Shown here: positions 45,569 through 53,964 of the stretch, piece after piece
Layout of the letters: every line of letters begins with the position of its first letter
How positions within the stretch are numbered: position 1 is the first letter of the stretch
From: Rhizobium sp. R711
Lineage (GTDB): Bacteria; Pseudomonadota; Alphaproteobacteria; Rhizobiales; Rhizobiaceae
Assembly: GCF_002211365.1 (NCBI RefSeq)
Contig: NZ_LOKZ01000004.1
Location: 124,001 to 188,000 of the forward strand
DNA length: 64,000 nt
Reading direction: 5' to 3'
The notes under the pieces: generated by a model
Told to the model about the DNA's origin: nothing
The model's database searches: none
What the model saw: only the letters and a program-made list of their open reading frames with translations
Position numbers and translations under genes: made by a program

Positions 45569-46039
45569 CGCGATCGTCGGTTTGTTGACCATCAGCCACA
45601 GGATGCCGATAACTGCGAAAAATGCGGGAAATCCAAAAGCAAACCAGATGCGATAGAGCCGGAAATAGTCGGTGGGCAATTCCGTGCGTGACATGGCGGT
45701 CGCGCGGGCGAGGTTTCGCATACGAATCTGGATACCGACGACCGGCAACCAGAAAAGACCGGTAAAAACGTAGAGCAGCAGCGAGAGGGCGATCCAGCCC
45801 TCTGTCAGTTCCCAGCCGATCTGTCTCGCTAGCATATAGCCTGTTACCGGCTGGAAAATTGCAGCCGTCGCCGTAAACAACGTATCAGCGATGACGACGG
45901 TCCCTGCGACATGAGCGATCAGCTTCGGATCCCGTGTCCTGTGGGCGAGCACCATGAAGAAAGCGATCCCGGCGCCCGTGCCGAACAGAACTGTCGCGCC
46001 GATCACGTGTGCCAGCAGCAGCAATTGTTCGAGCATCAT
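45560..46039 (-). CDS. DUF2269 family integral membrane protein
   Basis: A 159-aa inner-membrane protein with four segments. It starts MLEQLLLLAHVIGATVLFGTG and has YMLARQIGWELTEGWIALSLLLY, the pattern of DUF2269, a family without established function that often lies beside SDR-DoxX proteins. Its ATG overlaps the stop of the SDR-DoxX gene by four bases, so translation is coupled. ATG 46036 is an alternative. Confidence 0.84.
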   Translation of the reverse strand: MMLEQLLLLAHVIGATVLFGTGAGIAFFMVLAHRTRDPKLIAHVAGTVVIADTLFTATAAIFQPVTGYMLARQIGWELTEGWIALSLLLYVFTGLFWLPVVGIQIRMRNLARATAMSRTELPTDYFRLYRIWFAFGFPAFFAVIGILWLMVNKPTIALF

Positions 46040-47316
46040 CTCTCATCCAGGATCGCGAGGGCGGTCAATGTCAGCACCAGCGACGGCAGCACTTTCACCA
46101 AGGGGCCAAGCGGATCGAGCCACAGAGAGGGTTCGATGATTGTGGCACCGGCAAGATAACTCAGCGAGACCAATATCATGCCCTGCATAGCTCTCCGGGC
46201 GAATGGCCGGACGAGCACGGCCGCACCGAGCATCACATCGATCAGGCAGGTGAAGACGGTAAGCGACGTGGCCGGGCCTTCCCGCAGCAGGGGGTGGAAA
46301 TGCGTGACGACACGTTGAATTTCGAGGAGCGGCAGAACGCCCGACAGCAGCCAGAAGCTCGACAGTGCCGCAATCATCAGCGGCTTCAGGAGATAGAGCC
46401 TGGCAAACCAAAGATCCTGCACCCCGGCCGGGTTCGTGTGCAGCGTGTCCTGCGCCGACGCGGCCGCGATGCCTAGGTTACTGCCGGCGTTTGGCTGAAC
46501 GCCTTCCGCCATGACGGCCATGGCCGTGGAACGCAAGGGTGATCGCCATCCAAGGTGACCGGCGGCATCCGCAAGGCAGGTGACAGGTCGGGCAACGATG
46601 TCCGGCAGGGAAACCACGTCTGCATGCGGCAAACCCAGCCATTGCCGGTGGAGGGTAACGAGTTTGACGAGCGTCAATTGCTCTGTCGATGCAAGATCCG
46701 CGTCAGTACACGATCCGAGCTGTCCCATGACAGCGTTGCTTACGGCCGCCGCAACGTCGTCAAGCGCGACTGTTGCAACCGGACTTGTTGCATGGACCAA
46801 GGGGATGCCGAAGGGCAGGGCCGCGAGCGCACGCAGCAGGGCCGAACCGCCATGGCTATTGCGGCCGAGGACGAGGGCAGGGCGCAGGATTGCGTAAGGC
46901 AGGCCACTTGCCGCGAGCGCTTCGTCAGCGTGACGTTTCGTCGCCAGGAATGGCAGGTCGGCAGCGGCGCCATTCGTTCGTGCTGATATCTGCACTATGA
47001 GAGGGCGCGTTTCTTGTGCAGCCGCGTACAGCGCTTGCATCGCCTTGGATTGCGTCGCCGCCAGGTCGTCGGAGAGACCGTCCTGCAGGGCGCCGGCGCA
47101 ATTGACGACCGCGCCATAGCCTCCAATGACCGCACTCCAGTCTTCGGCGTGCAGCATTTTTGACAGATCGGCTGCGATCCATTTGATATCAGGGAATTTT
47201 AGATGAGCGCGCGACGGGTTGCGGCCGAGGCCAGTCACACTATGCCCGTCAGCCAGCAGGCGAGATGCTACCGCCGAGCCGATAAAGCCTGTCGCGCCGA
47301 GAATCAGGATGTTCAT
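46036..47316 (-). CDS. SDR-family oxidoreductase fused to DoxX-like membrane domain
   Basis: A 426-aa protein. The N-terminal 290 residues are a NAD(P)-binding short-chain/NmrA-like domain with the GATGFIG nucleotide loop (MNILILGATGFIGSAV). Residues about 305-426 form four hydrophobic segments typical of DoxX-like domains (LYLLKPLMIAALSSFWLLSG and RPFARRAMQGMILVSLSYL). Such fusions are anchored in the inner membrane; their substrate is unknown. ATG 47316 is the natural start; the frame extends upstream into the nitrile hydratase region. It is coupled to the DUF2269 gene. Confidence 0.85.
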   Translation of the reverse strand: MNILILGATGFIGSAVASRLLADGHSVTGLGRNPSRAHLKFPDIKWIAADLSKMLHAEDWSAVIGGYGAVVNCAGALQDGLSDDLAATQSKAMQALYAAAQETRPLIVQISARTNGAAADLPFLATKRHADEALAASGLPYAILRPALVLGRNSHGGSALLRALAALPFGIPLVHATSPVATVALDDVAAAVSNAVMGQLGSCTDADLASTEQLTLVKLVTLHRQWLGLPHADVVSLPDIVARPVTCLADAAGHLGWRSPLRSTAMAVMAEGVQPNAGSNLGIAAASAQDTLHTNPAGVQDLWFARLYLLKPLMIAALSSFWLLSGVLPLLEIQRVVTHFHPLLREGPATSLTVFTCLIDVMLGAAVLVRPFARRAMQGMILVSLSYLAGATIIEPSLWLDPLGPLVKVLPSLVLTLTALAILDER

Positions 47317-47412
47317 GGCACCGAACTTAACCGAAAAGTTGCATCTGGAAGAGGTCTTGGCGTGACACGCGCGAGAGCCTAAAGATACCCGCAGATTGGC
47401 GGAGATTATTTC

Positions 47413-48048
47413 GTGCACCACGACGATCACCAGCATGACCATGACCATGATCACGATAACCACTACACCGACATGCAGGCGCGAGTGAGGGCGCTGGAGA
47501 CGGTCCTGACGGAGAAGGGGCTGATCGATCCGGCGGCGATCGACGCGATCGTGGAGACCTACGAGACCAAGGTCGGTCCGCGCAATGGCGCGCGCGTCGT
47601 CGCCAGAGCCTGGAGCGATCCCACTTTTGCGGACTGGCTGCGGCGCGATGCGACGGCTGCGATCGCGAGCCTCGGCTATACGGGCCGTCAGGGGGAACAC
47701 ATGCGCGCTGTGTTCAACACTGAGGATACGCACAATCTCGTCGTCTGCACTCTTTGCTCCTGTTACCCCTGGTCGGTGCTCGGCCTGCCGCCGGTCTGGT
47801 ACAAGGCACCGGCCTATCGCTCGCGGGCGGTTATCGACCCGCGCGGCGTGCTGGCCGAGTTCGGCGTGACACTGCCTGACGGCAAGAAGATCCGCGTCTG
47901 GGATTCGACGGCAGAACTGCGATATCTCGTCATTCCTGAGCGGCCGGAAGGCACAGATGGGTGGAGCGAGGACCAGCTTGCCGATCTCGTCAGCCGTGAC
48001 GCGATGATCGGAACGGGTGTTGCGACTGTGCCGGGAGATGCGTCATGA
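47413..48048 (+). CDS. nthA: Nitrile hydratase alpha subunit, cobalt type
   Basis: A 211-aa catalytic subunit that hydrates nitriles to amides. The metal-binding claw [14 protein letters not shown] shows Cys112, Cys115, Ser116 and Cys117, with Thr113 after the first Cys; this CTLCSC form marks cobalt enzymes rather than iron ones, which have CSLCSC. The first 18 residues are extraordinarily His/Asp-rich ([16 protein letters not shown]), probably a metal-binding tail. The start is GTG 47413. Its TGA overlaps the ATG of nthB by four bases. Confidence 0.95.
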   Translation: MHHDDHQHDHDHDHDNHYTDMQARVRALETVLTEKGLIDPAAIDAIVETYETKVGPRNGARVVARAWSDPTFADWLRRDATAAIASLGYTGRQGEHMRAVFNTEDTHNLVVCTLCSCYPWSVLGLPPVWYKAPAYRSRAVIDPRGVLAEFGVTLPDGKKIRVWDSTAELRYLVIPERPEGTDGWSEDQLADLVSRDAMIGTGVATVPGDAS

Positions 48049-48704
48049 ACGGTCCGCACGATCTTGGCGGTCTGATGGGGTTTGGCCCCGTCGCGCCCGA
48101 AAAGGACGAGCCGTATTTCCATGCGGAGTGGGAGAAGCGTGCGCTCGGTCTTACGCTTTCCAGCGGTGCGCTTGGCGCCTGGAATATCGATGAGAGCCGG
48201 CATGCGCGCGAGAACATTCCGCCGGCGAATTATCTTGGCGCGAGCTATTATGAGATCTGGACGCGGGCGCTGGAGGTCCTCCTGCAGCGCCACGGCTTCG
48301 TGACAGCTGACGAGATCGATGCCGGCCACAAGCAAACGGACGGAGCTGCGCCCAAGCGTGTCCTGAAGGCCGACATGGTGGCGGGTGTGCTCGCCAAGGG
48401 CGGTCCTTGCGACCGACCTGTCGCGACGCCACCCCGCTTTGCAGCCGGGGACAGGGTTCGAACCATAAATTTCAATCCGACGACACACACGCGGCTGCCC
48501 CGCTACGCTCGTTCAAAAGCCGGCGTCGTCGAGGCCGTTCAGGGCTCCTTCGTCTTTCCTGACGACAATGCGCATGGAAAGGGCGAAAATCCGCAATGGG
48601 TCTATACGGTCGTGTTCGATGGCAGCGAGATCTGGGGCGAGGGTGCGGACCCGACGCTCAGCGTTTCGATCGATGCGTGGGAGAGCTATCTTGAGTCAGT
48701 GTGA
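48045..48704 (+). CDS. nthB: Nitrile hydratase beta subunit
   Basis: A 219-aa partner subunit that forms the alpha-beta interface and substrate channel. It starts [16 protein letters not shown], then [18 protein letters not shown], both typical of NthB. The C-terminal SH3-like barrel has [18 protein letters not shown]. It is translationally coupled to nthA, and its 3' end overlaps the accessory protein gene by 14 bases. Confidence 0.95.
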   Translation: MNGPHDLGGLMGFGPVAPEKDEPYFHAEWEKRALGLTLSSGALGAWNIDESRHARENIPPANYLGASYYEIWTRALEVLLQRHGFVTADEIDAGHKQTDGAAPKRVLKADMVAGVLAKGGPCDRPVATPPRFAAGDRVRTINFNPTTHTRLPRYARSKAGVVEAVQGSFVFPDDNAHGKGENPQWVYTVVFDGSEIWGEGADPTLSVSIDAWESYLESV

Positions 48705-49062
48705 GACGCGTTCACCGCTCGCGCAATCGCCGCAACTGCCGAAGTCGTCCGATGGCGAGCCGGTTTTTCCGGAGCCTTGGGCTGCGGAAGCCTTCGCCAT
48801 GACCGTGCACCTGCACGAGCGAGGCCTGTTCACCTGGAGCGAATGGGCGGAGACCCTGTCTCGGGAGTTGCACGAGCCCGGCCGCGCCGAAGACGGCGGT
48901 GACTATTTCGATTGCTGGGTGGCGGCCCTTTCGGCGATTCTCGTCAAACATGGCGTCGCTGATGCCGACATCATCCTCGATCTGCAGAAAAGCTGGCAGC
49001 GGGCGGCAGAGGCGACGCCGCACGGTAAGCCAATCGAGCTTGCCAACGATCCGCTGCGCTGA
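48691..49062 (+). CDS. Nitrile hydratase accessory (activator) protein
   Basis: A 123-aa cytoplasmic protein resembling the NthB N-terminal region: FPEPWAAEAFAMTVHLHERG and FTWSEWAETLSRELH. Small proteins like this (P14K, NthE type) help insert cobalt and assemble the alpha subunit. The TTG at 48691 is chosen, with GAGAG 5 bases upstream; no ATG is available that preserves the family start. It is translated from the same transcript as nthAB. Confidence 0.85.
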   Translation: MSQCETRSPLAQSPQLPKSSDGEPVFPEPWAAEAFAMTVHLHERGLFTWSEWAETLSRELHEPGRAEDGGDYFDCWVAALSAILVKHGVADADIILDLQKSWQRAAEATPHGKPIELANDPLR

Positions 49063-49065
49063 CAC

Positions 49066-49848
49066 TCAGGACGGAAACTGCCTGTAGCATTCCTCCGCCA
49101 CTTTTCTCAGTACATCGCGTGAGACCTCGCCGGTCACTGCGTAGCCGAGTTCGCCGTCGATCCAATAGAAGGTTTCGACATTGCCGGACGAGGCGAACCG
49201 GAAACTGGTCGATCCGTTATTCGCGTTGCGGCCGACCAGGACTGTCAGGCGTTCGCCGGCCTGATCCTCGTACATGAACATCGCGCCCGGCCTGCCGTCG
49301 ACGGGCAACAGGCGTCCCCCGACCAGCTTGAAGGCGAGCTCCTGCAGGTTCGGAACCCGGAGGTTCTGGATGGCGAGCCGCTTGCCGAGCCAGGTCGCCA
49401 AATGGGCTTCCTCGTCGGCAAAGACCTCGACGGGATGGCGGACTTCACCGGCGTAAATCAGGAAGGCGTTGCGGGCTTCGTTGGGAAGTGTTTCGAGTTC
49501 CGTCAGTTGCAAATCCGGCTTTTCAAACAGCGTCGAGCCGTAATAGCCGCTCACCGCGCCAAGACCGAAAACCACTATGACCACGGCCGCCGCCGCCAGG
49601 CGCTTCGGCCAGTTTGCAGGTTGTCTGCTGCCGGTGACAAGCGCTGCGTCACCGTCCGCGGATCTTTCATAAGGTGCAAAGAGCGATCGGATCTCGGCAT
49701 TTTGCATGGACCATTCCGCCACCTTGGCGGCATCATCCGGATTGTCATTGAGCCATGCCTCGATGCGCGCGCGTGCCTGCTCGGGAAGCTGTCCGTCGGC
49801 ATAGGCATGAAGATCCGCTTCGGTCACGGTCTGGTTGATCTCGTTCAT
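49066..49848 (-). CDS. Anti-sigma factor, membrane-bound
   Basis: A 260-aa inner-membrane protein. The N-terminal cytoplasmic part (1-80) has the anti-sigma pattern TEADLHAYADGQLPEQARARI and NPDDAAKVAEWSMQN. One membrane segment lies at about 84-106. The remaining part is periplasmic and likely senses stress. Its ATG overlaps the stop of the ECF sigma gene, the normal arrangement for a sigma/anti-sigma pair. Confidence 0.88.
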   Translation of the reverse strand: MNEINQTVTEADLHAYADGQLPEQARARIEAWLNDNPDDAAKVAEWSMQNAEIRSLFAPYERSADGDAALVTGSRQPANWPKRLAAAAVVIVVFGLGAVSGYYGSTLFEKPDLQLTELETLPNEARNAFLIYAGEVRHPVEVFADEEAHLATWLGKRLAIQNLRVPNLQELAFKLVGGRLLPVDGRPGAMFMYEDQAGERLTVLVGRNANNGSTSFRFASSGNVETFYWIDGELGYAVTGEVSRDVLRKVAEECYRQFPS

Positions 49849-50360
49849 TTCGGTCTCCGAAGCGTAATGACATTGTCAGCCTTCATGCGCTCTCCTATCC
49901 GTTGGCGTGCGCGTGACAGGCGCGACATAACCGTGCCGATCGGGATGTCGAGGGCGGTGGCGACCTCCTGATAGGTATAGCCTTCGACGACGACCAGCAT
50001 CAGCACCGAACGACTTTGCTCCGAAAGGCTGTTCAGCGCGTCCTCCAGACGCGAATGCTCCAGCGGATCGGGGGGCGGATCCATCGACACGATGTCCTCA
50101 GAGCTGACGAGTTCCACGAACGGCGCGCGACCCGTCTGGCGGCGGCCATTGCGATAGAGGTTCGTCATGATCGTCAGCACCCAGCCGCGCAGATTCAAAC
50201 CCCGCCATTGTCCGCGACGAGCCAGCACCTTCTCGACGCAGTCCTGCAGCAAATCCTCCCCATCCGCGTCGGAGCGGGTGAGGCTGCGAGAGTAGCGTCT
50301 CAACGAAGGAAGGAGGGCCAGGATCTTGCCCTCGAAGCTATCTTGCCCTGGTGTCTTCAA
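49845..50360 (-). CDS. ECF-type RNA polymerase sigma factor
   Basis: A 171-aa extracytoplasmic-function sigma factor. Region 2 reads LLPSLRRYSRSLTRSDADGE and LLQDCVEKVL (about 12-45) with LRGWVLTIMTNLYRN; region 4 reads ALNSLSEQSRSVLMLVVVEG and YQEVATALDIPIGTVMSRLSRAR. TTG 50360 (MKTPGQDSFEGK) is inferred because the preceding codons lie inside the upstream gene. It is the middle gene of a three-gene minus-strand group, 10 bases after the COG4315 stop. Autoregulation through the promoter at 50800-50828 is likely. Confidence 0.88.
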   Translation of the reverse strand: MKTPGQDSFEGKILALLPSLRRYSRSLTRSDADGEDLLQDCVEKVLARRGQWRGLNLRGWVLTIMTNLYRNGRRQTGRAPFVELVSSEDIVSMDPPPDPLEHSRLEDALNSLSEQSRSVLMLVVVEGYTYQEVATALDIPIGTVMSRLSRARQRIGERMKADNVITLRRPK

Positions 50361-50370
50361 ATCGGTTCGC

Positions 50371-50751
50371 TCACGGCTTGACGAGATCCCAGTTGCCGCC
50401 GACGCCGTCACCGGTGATATCGCCCATCGTCTTGTCCTTGACCCAGAAATAGAGCGGCATGCCGTCCTTGGCCCACTGCTTGGTGCCGTCCTTCCGTTCG
50501 ACAATCGAGTATGCCCCCTCTGGCTTCGCGCCGCTAGCGGCCTTCAGCGGCGGCCAATTCTTGGCGCAATCGTCGTAGCAATTGGAAACGCCCATCTTGT
50601 CCTTCTTGAAAGTGTAAAGAGTCATGCCGTTGTCGCCGGCGAGAACGTCGCCCTTGCTGGATTTTACGGCCTTGACCGGCGGGGCCGCAAAAGCGGACGT
50701 CGCGGCGGCGGATGCAATGACAAAGGCGATCAGGATCTTTACGGATTTCAT
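50371..50751 (-). CDS. COG4315 secreted protein with Yx(FWY)xxD motifs
   Basis: A 126-aa exported protein. A Sec signal peptide (MKSVKILIAFVIASAAATSAFA, residues 1-22) has no lipobox. The mature part carries the motifs LYTFKKDKMGVSNCYDDCAKNWPP and LYFWVKDKTMGDITGDG, matching the Yx(FWY)xxD repeat group, of unknown function. The paired cysteines suggest a disulphide. It heads the ECF sigma group, and is probably a target of that sigma. The start is ATG 50751. Confidence 0.85.
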   Translation of the reverse strand: MKSVKILIAFVIASAAATSAFAAPPVKAVKSSKGDVLAGDNGMTLYTFKKDKMGVSNCYDDCAKNWPPLKAASGAKPEGAYSIVERKDGTKQWAKDGMPLYFWVKDKTMGDITGDGVGGNWDLVKP

Positions 50752-50799
50752 GGGCTCTCTCCTCACGTGTTGGGCACGCTTGATTGCGTTGCCGGACAT

Positions 50800-50828
50800 G
50801 AGACACCTTCGACGGCGGTTTTATTCCC
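50800..50828 (-). promoter_or_regulatory. Candidate ECF-sigma promoter for the COG4315-sigma-anti-sigma group
   Basis: On the minus strand GGGAATAA (50828-50821) and GTGTCTC (50806-50800) stand 14 bases apart, or 16 bases if counted from the core GGAAT, a spacing normal for ECF promoters. It lies about 45 bases upstream of the start of the COG4315 gene. Confidence 0.5.
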
Positions 50829-50899
50829 TTGCGATCCGCTGTTCGTCCAGATTTTTCGGGGTTGCCTATGTCAGGCGAATCCTGCCAAGTCGGCTCACG

Positions 50900-52027
50900 A
50901 TGCAATTTGCTCCGCAACAAGATGAAGCCCTAAAGGCCGTTTCCCAATGGCTGAAGGAGGGGCGGACACCGCTTTTCCGCCTGTTTGGCTATGCCGGTAC
51001 GGGGAAGACGACGCTTGCGCGCCATTTCGCCGAGCATGTGGACGGCGATGTGCTGTTTGCCGCTTTTACGGGAAAGGCGGCACAGGTGTTGCGATCGCGC
51101 GGTGCCAGCAATGCCAAGACGATCCACTCGCTGATCTATCGTCCGCGCGGAGAAGAAGCAGTCGAGGATGAGGAGACGGGGAAGACTTCCATCGCTCCGA
51201 TGTTCACGATCAACCGTCAAAGCCCCGTTGCGAAGGCGGCGCTGATCATCGTCGACGAATGCTCAATGGTGGATGAAGCGCTCGGCAGAGACCTAATGAG
51301 CTTCGGCACGCCGATCCTCGTTTTGGGGGATCCCGGCCAGTTGCCGCCTGTCTCCGGCGGCGGTTATTTTACCAATCAGGAGCCGGACTATCTGCTGACC
51401 GACATTCACCGGCAGGCGCGAGACAATCCGATCATCAAGCTCGCCATGCAGGTTCGCGAAGGCAACGAGATCATGCATGGCGATTACGGCGCCGCGCAGG
51501 TGATTTCGAAGAACGAAGTGAACCAGTCGCTGGTCCTCGATGCCGATCAGGTGCTCGTCGGCACCAATCGAACGCGACGCCGGTACAATCAGCGCCTTCG
51601 CGAATTGAAGGGCTTTGCGGCCGAGTATCCGCAAACGGGGGACAAACTCGTCTGCCTGCGCAACGATCCGGCAAAGGGTTTGCTCAACGGTTCGCTCTGG
51701 CAGGTGATGACGTCGTCCAAGGAGACGACGAAGCCGGGTATAAACCTGTTGATCCGACCCGAAGACGACGACATGGATCGCGGCGCGGCGAAGATCAAAC
51801 TGTTGAAGCAGGCTTTCGAGGATGTCGAAGGCGAGATCCCTTGGAACACGCGCAAGCGCTACGACGAGTTCGATTACGGCTATGCGCTGACGGTTCATAA
51901 AGCGCAGGGTTCGCAGTGGAACAATGTCGTTCTGTTCGACGAAAGCTGGGCCTTCCGCGATACGCGCGAGCGCTGGCTCTACACCGCGATTACGCGCGCA
52001 GCAGAGACGCTGACGATCGTACGTTAG
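50900..52027 (+). CDS. RecD-like superfamily 1B DNA helicase
   Basis: A 375-aa ATP-dependent 5' to 3' helicase. Walker A is GYAGTGKTT (30-38), followed by ATRAA-like FTGKAAQVLRSRGASNAKTIHSL, Walker B IIVDECSMVD, GDPGQLPPV, and the C-terminal UvrD_C_2 motif GYALTVHKAQGSQWNNVV. It is short and lacks RecBC partners, resembling the stand-alone AAA_30 helicases of alphaproteobacteria and phage Dda. ATG 50900 begins MQFAPQQDEALKAV. It starts about 150 bases from the divergent COG4315 gene. Confidence 0.85.
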   Translation: MQFAPQQDEALKAVSQWLKEGRTPLFRLFGYAGTGKTTLARHFAEHVDGDVLFAAFTGKAAQVLRSRGASNAKTIHSLIYRPRGEEAVEDEETGKTSIAPMFTINRQSPVAKAALIIVDECSMVDEALGRDLMSFGTPILVLGDPGQLPPVSGGGYFTNQEPDYLLTDIHRQARDNPIIKLAMQVREGNEIMHGDYGAAQVISKNEVNQSLVLDADQVLVGTNRTRRRYNQRLRELKGFAAEYPQTGDKLVCLRNDPAKGLLNGSLWQVMTSSKETTKPGINLLIRPEDDDMDRGAAKIKLLKQAFEDVEGEIPWNTRKRYDEFDYGYALTVHKAQGSQWNNVVLFDESWAFRDTRERWLYTAITRAAETLTIVR

Positions 52028-52043
52028 GCCATTTGCCTAGGCG

Positions 52044-52730
52044 TCAGACCTGGACGACACCGAGCATGACCGCCTTGGCTATCGCTTGAAAGCGATTGTT
52101 GGCGTGAAATTTCTGGATAATGCCGGCTTCAAGTGATTGAGCCGCGTCATCTCGAAGGTCGAGCGTGCGCGCAATGCGTTGGGTCGAAAGCCCCGCCGCC
52201 ATCAGCGCCAGGCACCGTAGCTCCTGATCCGTGAGGGTTGATCCGCTCTGATTGTCGTTGAGCGGCGGATCCTCGGTTGCTTCGCGATCGAGAAGCTCGC
52301 TGACCTGCTGCATCTGCCGATGCAATGTGGACATTTCCGCGCTGAGTTCGCGTTTGCGGGTCACCAGCGCATCGCGAAATAAAGCCTCGGCAGCCTCCTG
52401 CGAGTCGGCCTCCACGAGGTCAGTCATCAGGTCCTGGATCACAGCCACCGCCATGCCGGTCTCGCGGCAAGCGTTGATGACCGCCATGCGCATGACGTCG
52501 CCCGGTTCATAGACGCGCATCAGGCCGATTCGACTCGCCGAAATCAGCCCTTTTTCCTCGTAGAAATGGAGGGTTCGATGGGTGACACCGAAGGCATTGG
52601 CCATGTCGGCGATCGCTACTCTTCCGCGGGGCAAGTCGGCGGGGAGGGCCGCTGAAGGGAGGAAACGGTGCCGTGGTCGCGTTTTTGTCGCTAGGTCTGG
52701 CGTGAACCCGTGCTTGTAACCTTCTGCCAT
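52044..52730 (-). CDS. Transcriptional regulator fusing a MerR helix-turn-helix with a LuxR-like helix-turn-helix
   Basis: A 228-aa protein. Residues 37-105 are a MerR-type DNA-binding domain (VAIADMANAFGVTHRTLHFYEEKGLIS, then RVYEPGDVMRM), followed by a coiled-coil segment (110-150). Residues 166-226 read like a LuxR/GerE domain: LTDQELRCLALMAAGLSTQRIARTLDL in outline, closing with NNRFQAIAKAVMLGVV. The combination gives two DNA-binding modules in one chain. The ATG at 52730 follows GGAGGG; ATG 52751 is weaker. No obvious target gene is adjacent, apart from pdxJ 425 bases away. Confidence 0.78.
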   Translation of the reverse strand: MAEGYKHGFTPDLATKTRPRHRFLPSAALPADLPRGRVAIADMANAFGVTHRTLHFYEEKGLISASRIGLMRVYEPGDVMRMAVINACRETGMAVAVIQDLMTDLVEADSQEAAEALFRDALVTRKRELSAEMSTLHRQMQQVSELLDREATEDPPLNDNQSGSTLTDQELRCLALMAAGLSTQRIARTLDLRDDAAQSLEAGIIQKFHANNRFQAIAKAVMLGVVQV

Positions 52731-53155
52731 GGTCCCTCCCATTGCGCTCATTGTGCGTCTGCAAATTGCAAAAGGGTGTGGTTGAGTGGGTTCCCTCTTA
52801 TCGTTTCCGGTTCGGGCATCGAAGCACCTGGCGGCGTTCGCTTCGATATCATGGGCTTACGTTACTCGTGATCGACGTAATTTGTTAGTATCAAAATTAG
52901 TGACTTTTAATTTGCAGCGCAATCTGGCTGGGACGCTGTCTTTGGCGATGGGGGTTCTCGCGAAAAATCAACGTTGGAGAAACGCTTTGCTCGCTTAAAG
53001 CGCGAAGATCGAACCGTTGTACTTCAGGCGTCGCGCCGATGGGTGAACCAGGCGCTTCATCACAGATTCACATGCATTCATGTACGAATCTCGTTGGCCC
53101 GTAGCGACTCATTGGCTTAGAAACGATCATCTTTTTGCTTCAGTGGAATCCTGTC
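52731..53155. other. 425-bp intergenic stretch before pdxJ
   Basis: This divergent region holds an AT-rich patch near 52872-52915 and a weak dyad around 53065-53090 (GATTC...GAATC with CATG pairs). An open frame at 52786-52998 looks non-coding. The promoters of the MerR-type gene and pdxJ must both lie here. Confidence 0.4.
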
Positions 53156-53908
53156 ATGCCGACCACGCTTTCCGTCAATCTCAATGCCATCGCGATGCTG
53201 CGCAACCGCCGTGACCTTCCGTGGCCGAGTGTCGAGGGGCTAGGGTGGATCGCCCTGCAATCCGGAGCGAGCGGATTGACTGTTCATCCACGGCCCGACC
53301 AAAGGCACATCCGTTTCTCGGACCTGCCCGTCATCCGTAACCTGATCGACGACGAATTCCCGAACGCCGAATTCAATATAGAGGGCTACCCGACCGATGA
53401 GTTCCTGGACCTCTGCGCTGGCGTGGCACCCGAACAGGTCACGCTGGTTCCGGACGATCCCTCGCAGGCAACCTCCGATCATGGCTGGGACTTCCGGAAG
53501 CACCGCGACTTCCTGACAGACGTCACTGCGCGGCTGAAGAAGATGGGTACGCGCGTATCACTGTTCGCCGACGGCGACGGCGACGCCGAGGCTGTGGCGA
53601 TCGCCAAGGCGGTCGGCGCTGACCGGATCGAGCTTTATACAGGACCCTATGGCGGCTGCTATGACACGCCCGAACGGGCGGAGCCGATCCTGGAGGCGCT
53701 CGGCAAGACGGCGGATGCGGCGCTGGCGATCGGCTTGGGCGTCAATGCGGGACACGATCTGACAGTGGCTAATTTGCCGCCGCTCGTAAGGCGCATTCCG
53801 AAGCTCGCCGAGGTATCGATTGGACACGGATTGACGGCGGACGCGCTCGAATTCGGCATGGCGGAAACGGTGCGACGGTTCTGCCGGGCGTGCGGCCAAG
53901 ATATTTAG
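53156..53908 (+). CDS. pdxJ: Pyridoxine 5'-phosphate synthase
   Basis: A 250-aa enzyme that condenses 1-deoxyxylulose 5-phosphate with 3-amino-2-oxopropyl phosphate in vitamin B6 synthesis. Motifs are [40 protein letters not shown], and the C-terminal [11 protein letters not shown] with [19 protein letters not shown] 53156 is chosen; an upstream TTG at 53135 gives no family match. A terminator follows. Confidence 0.94.
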   Translation: MPTTLSVNLNAIAMLRNRRDLPWPSVEGLGWIALQSGASGLTVHPRPDQRHIRFSDLPVIRNLIDDEFPNAEFNIEGYPTDEFLDLCAGVAPEQVTLVPDDPSQATSDHGWDFRKHRDFLTDVTARLKKMGTRVSLFADGDGDAEAVAIAKAVGADRIELYTGPYGGCYDTPERAEPILEALGKTADAALAIGLGVNAGHDLTVANLPPLVRRIPKLAEVSIGHGLTADALEFGMAETVRRFCRACGQDI

Positions 53909-53921
53909 ACCGCCAGTAGCT

Positions 53922-53955
53922 GGAAGCCCGCTCCGGTGGTGCGAGGCGGGCTTCC
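53922..53955. terminator. Bidirectional terminator between pdxJ and the NmrA-like gene
   Basis: GGAAGCCCGC (53922-53931) and GCGGGCTTCC (53946-53955) form a perfect 10-bp stem between the two converging genes. Confidence 0.7.
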
Positions 53956-53964
53956 TTGACCGAC

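Noticed and set aside
47316..47733. Upstream extension of the SDR-DoxX gene with a hydrophobic Val/Ile/Met run
   Set aside because: The run is the reverse reading of the His/Asp-rich start of nthA and is not a real membrane segment.
52786..52998. 70-codon plus-strand frame between the MerR-LuxR gene and pdxJ
   Set aside because: No ribosome site, mixed composition and no family pattern; considered chance.
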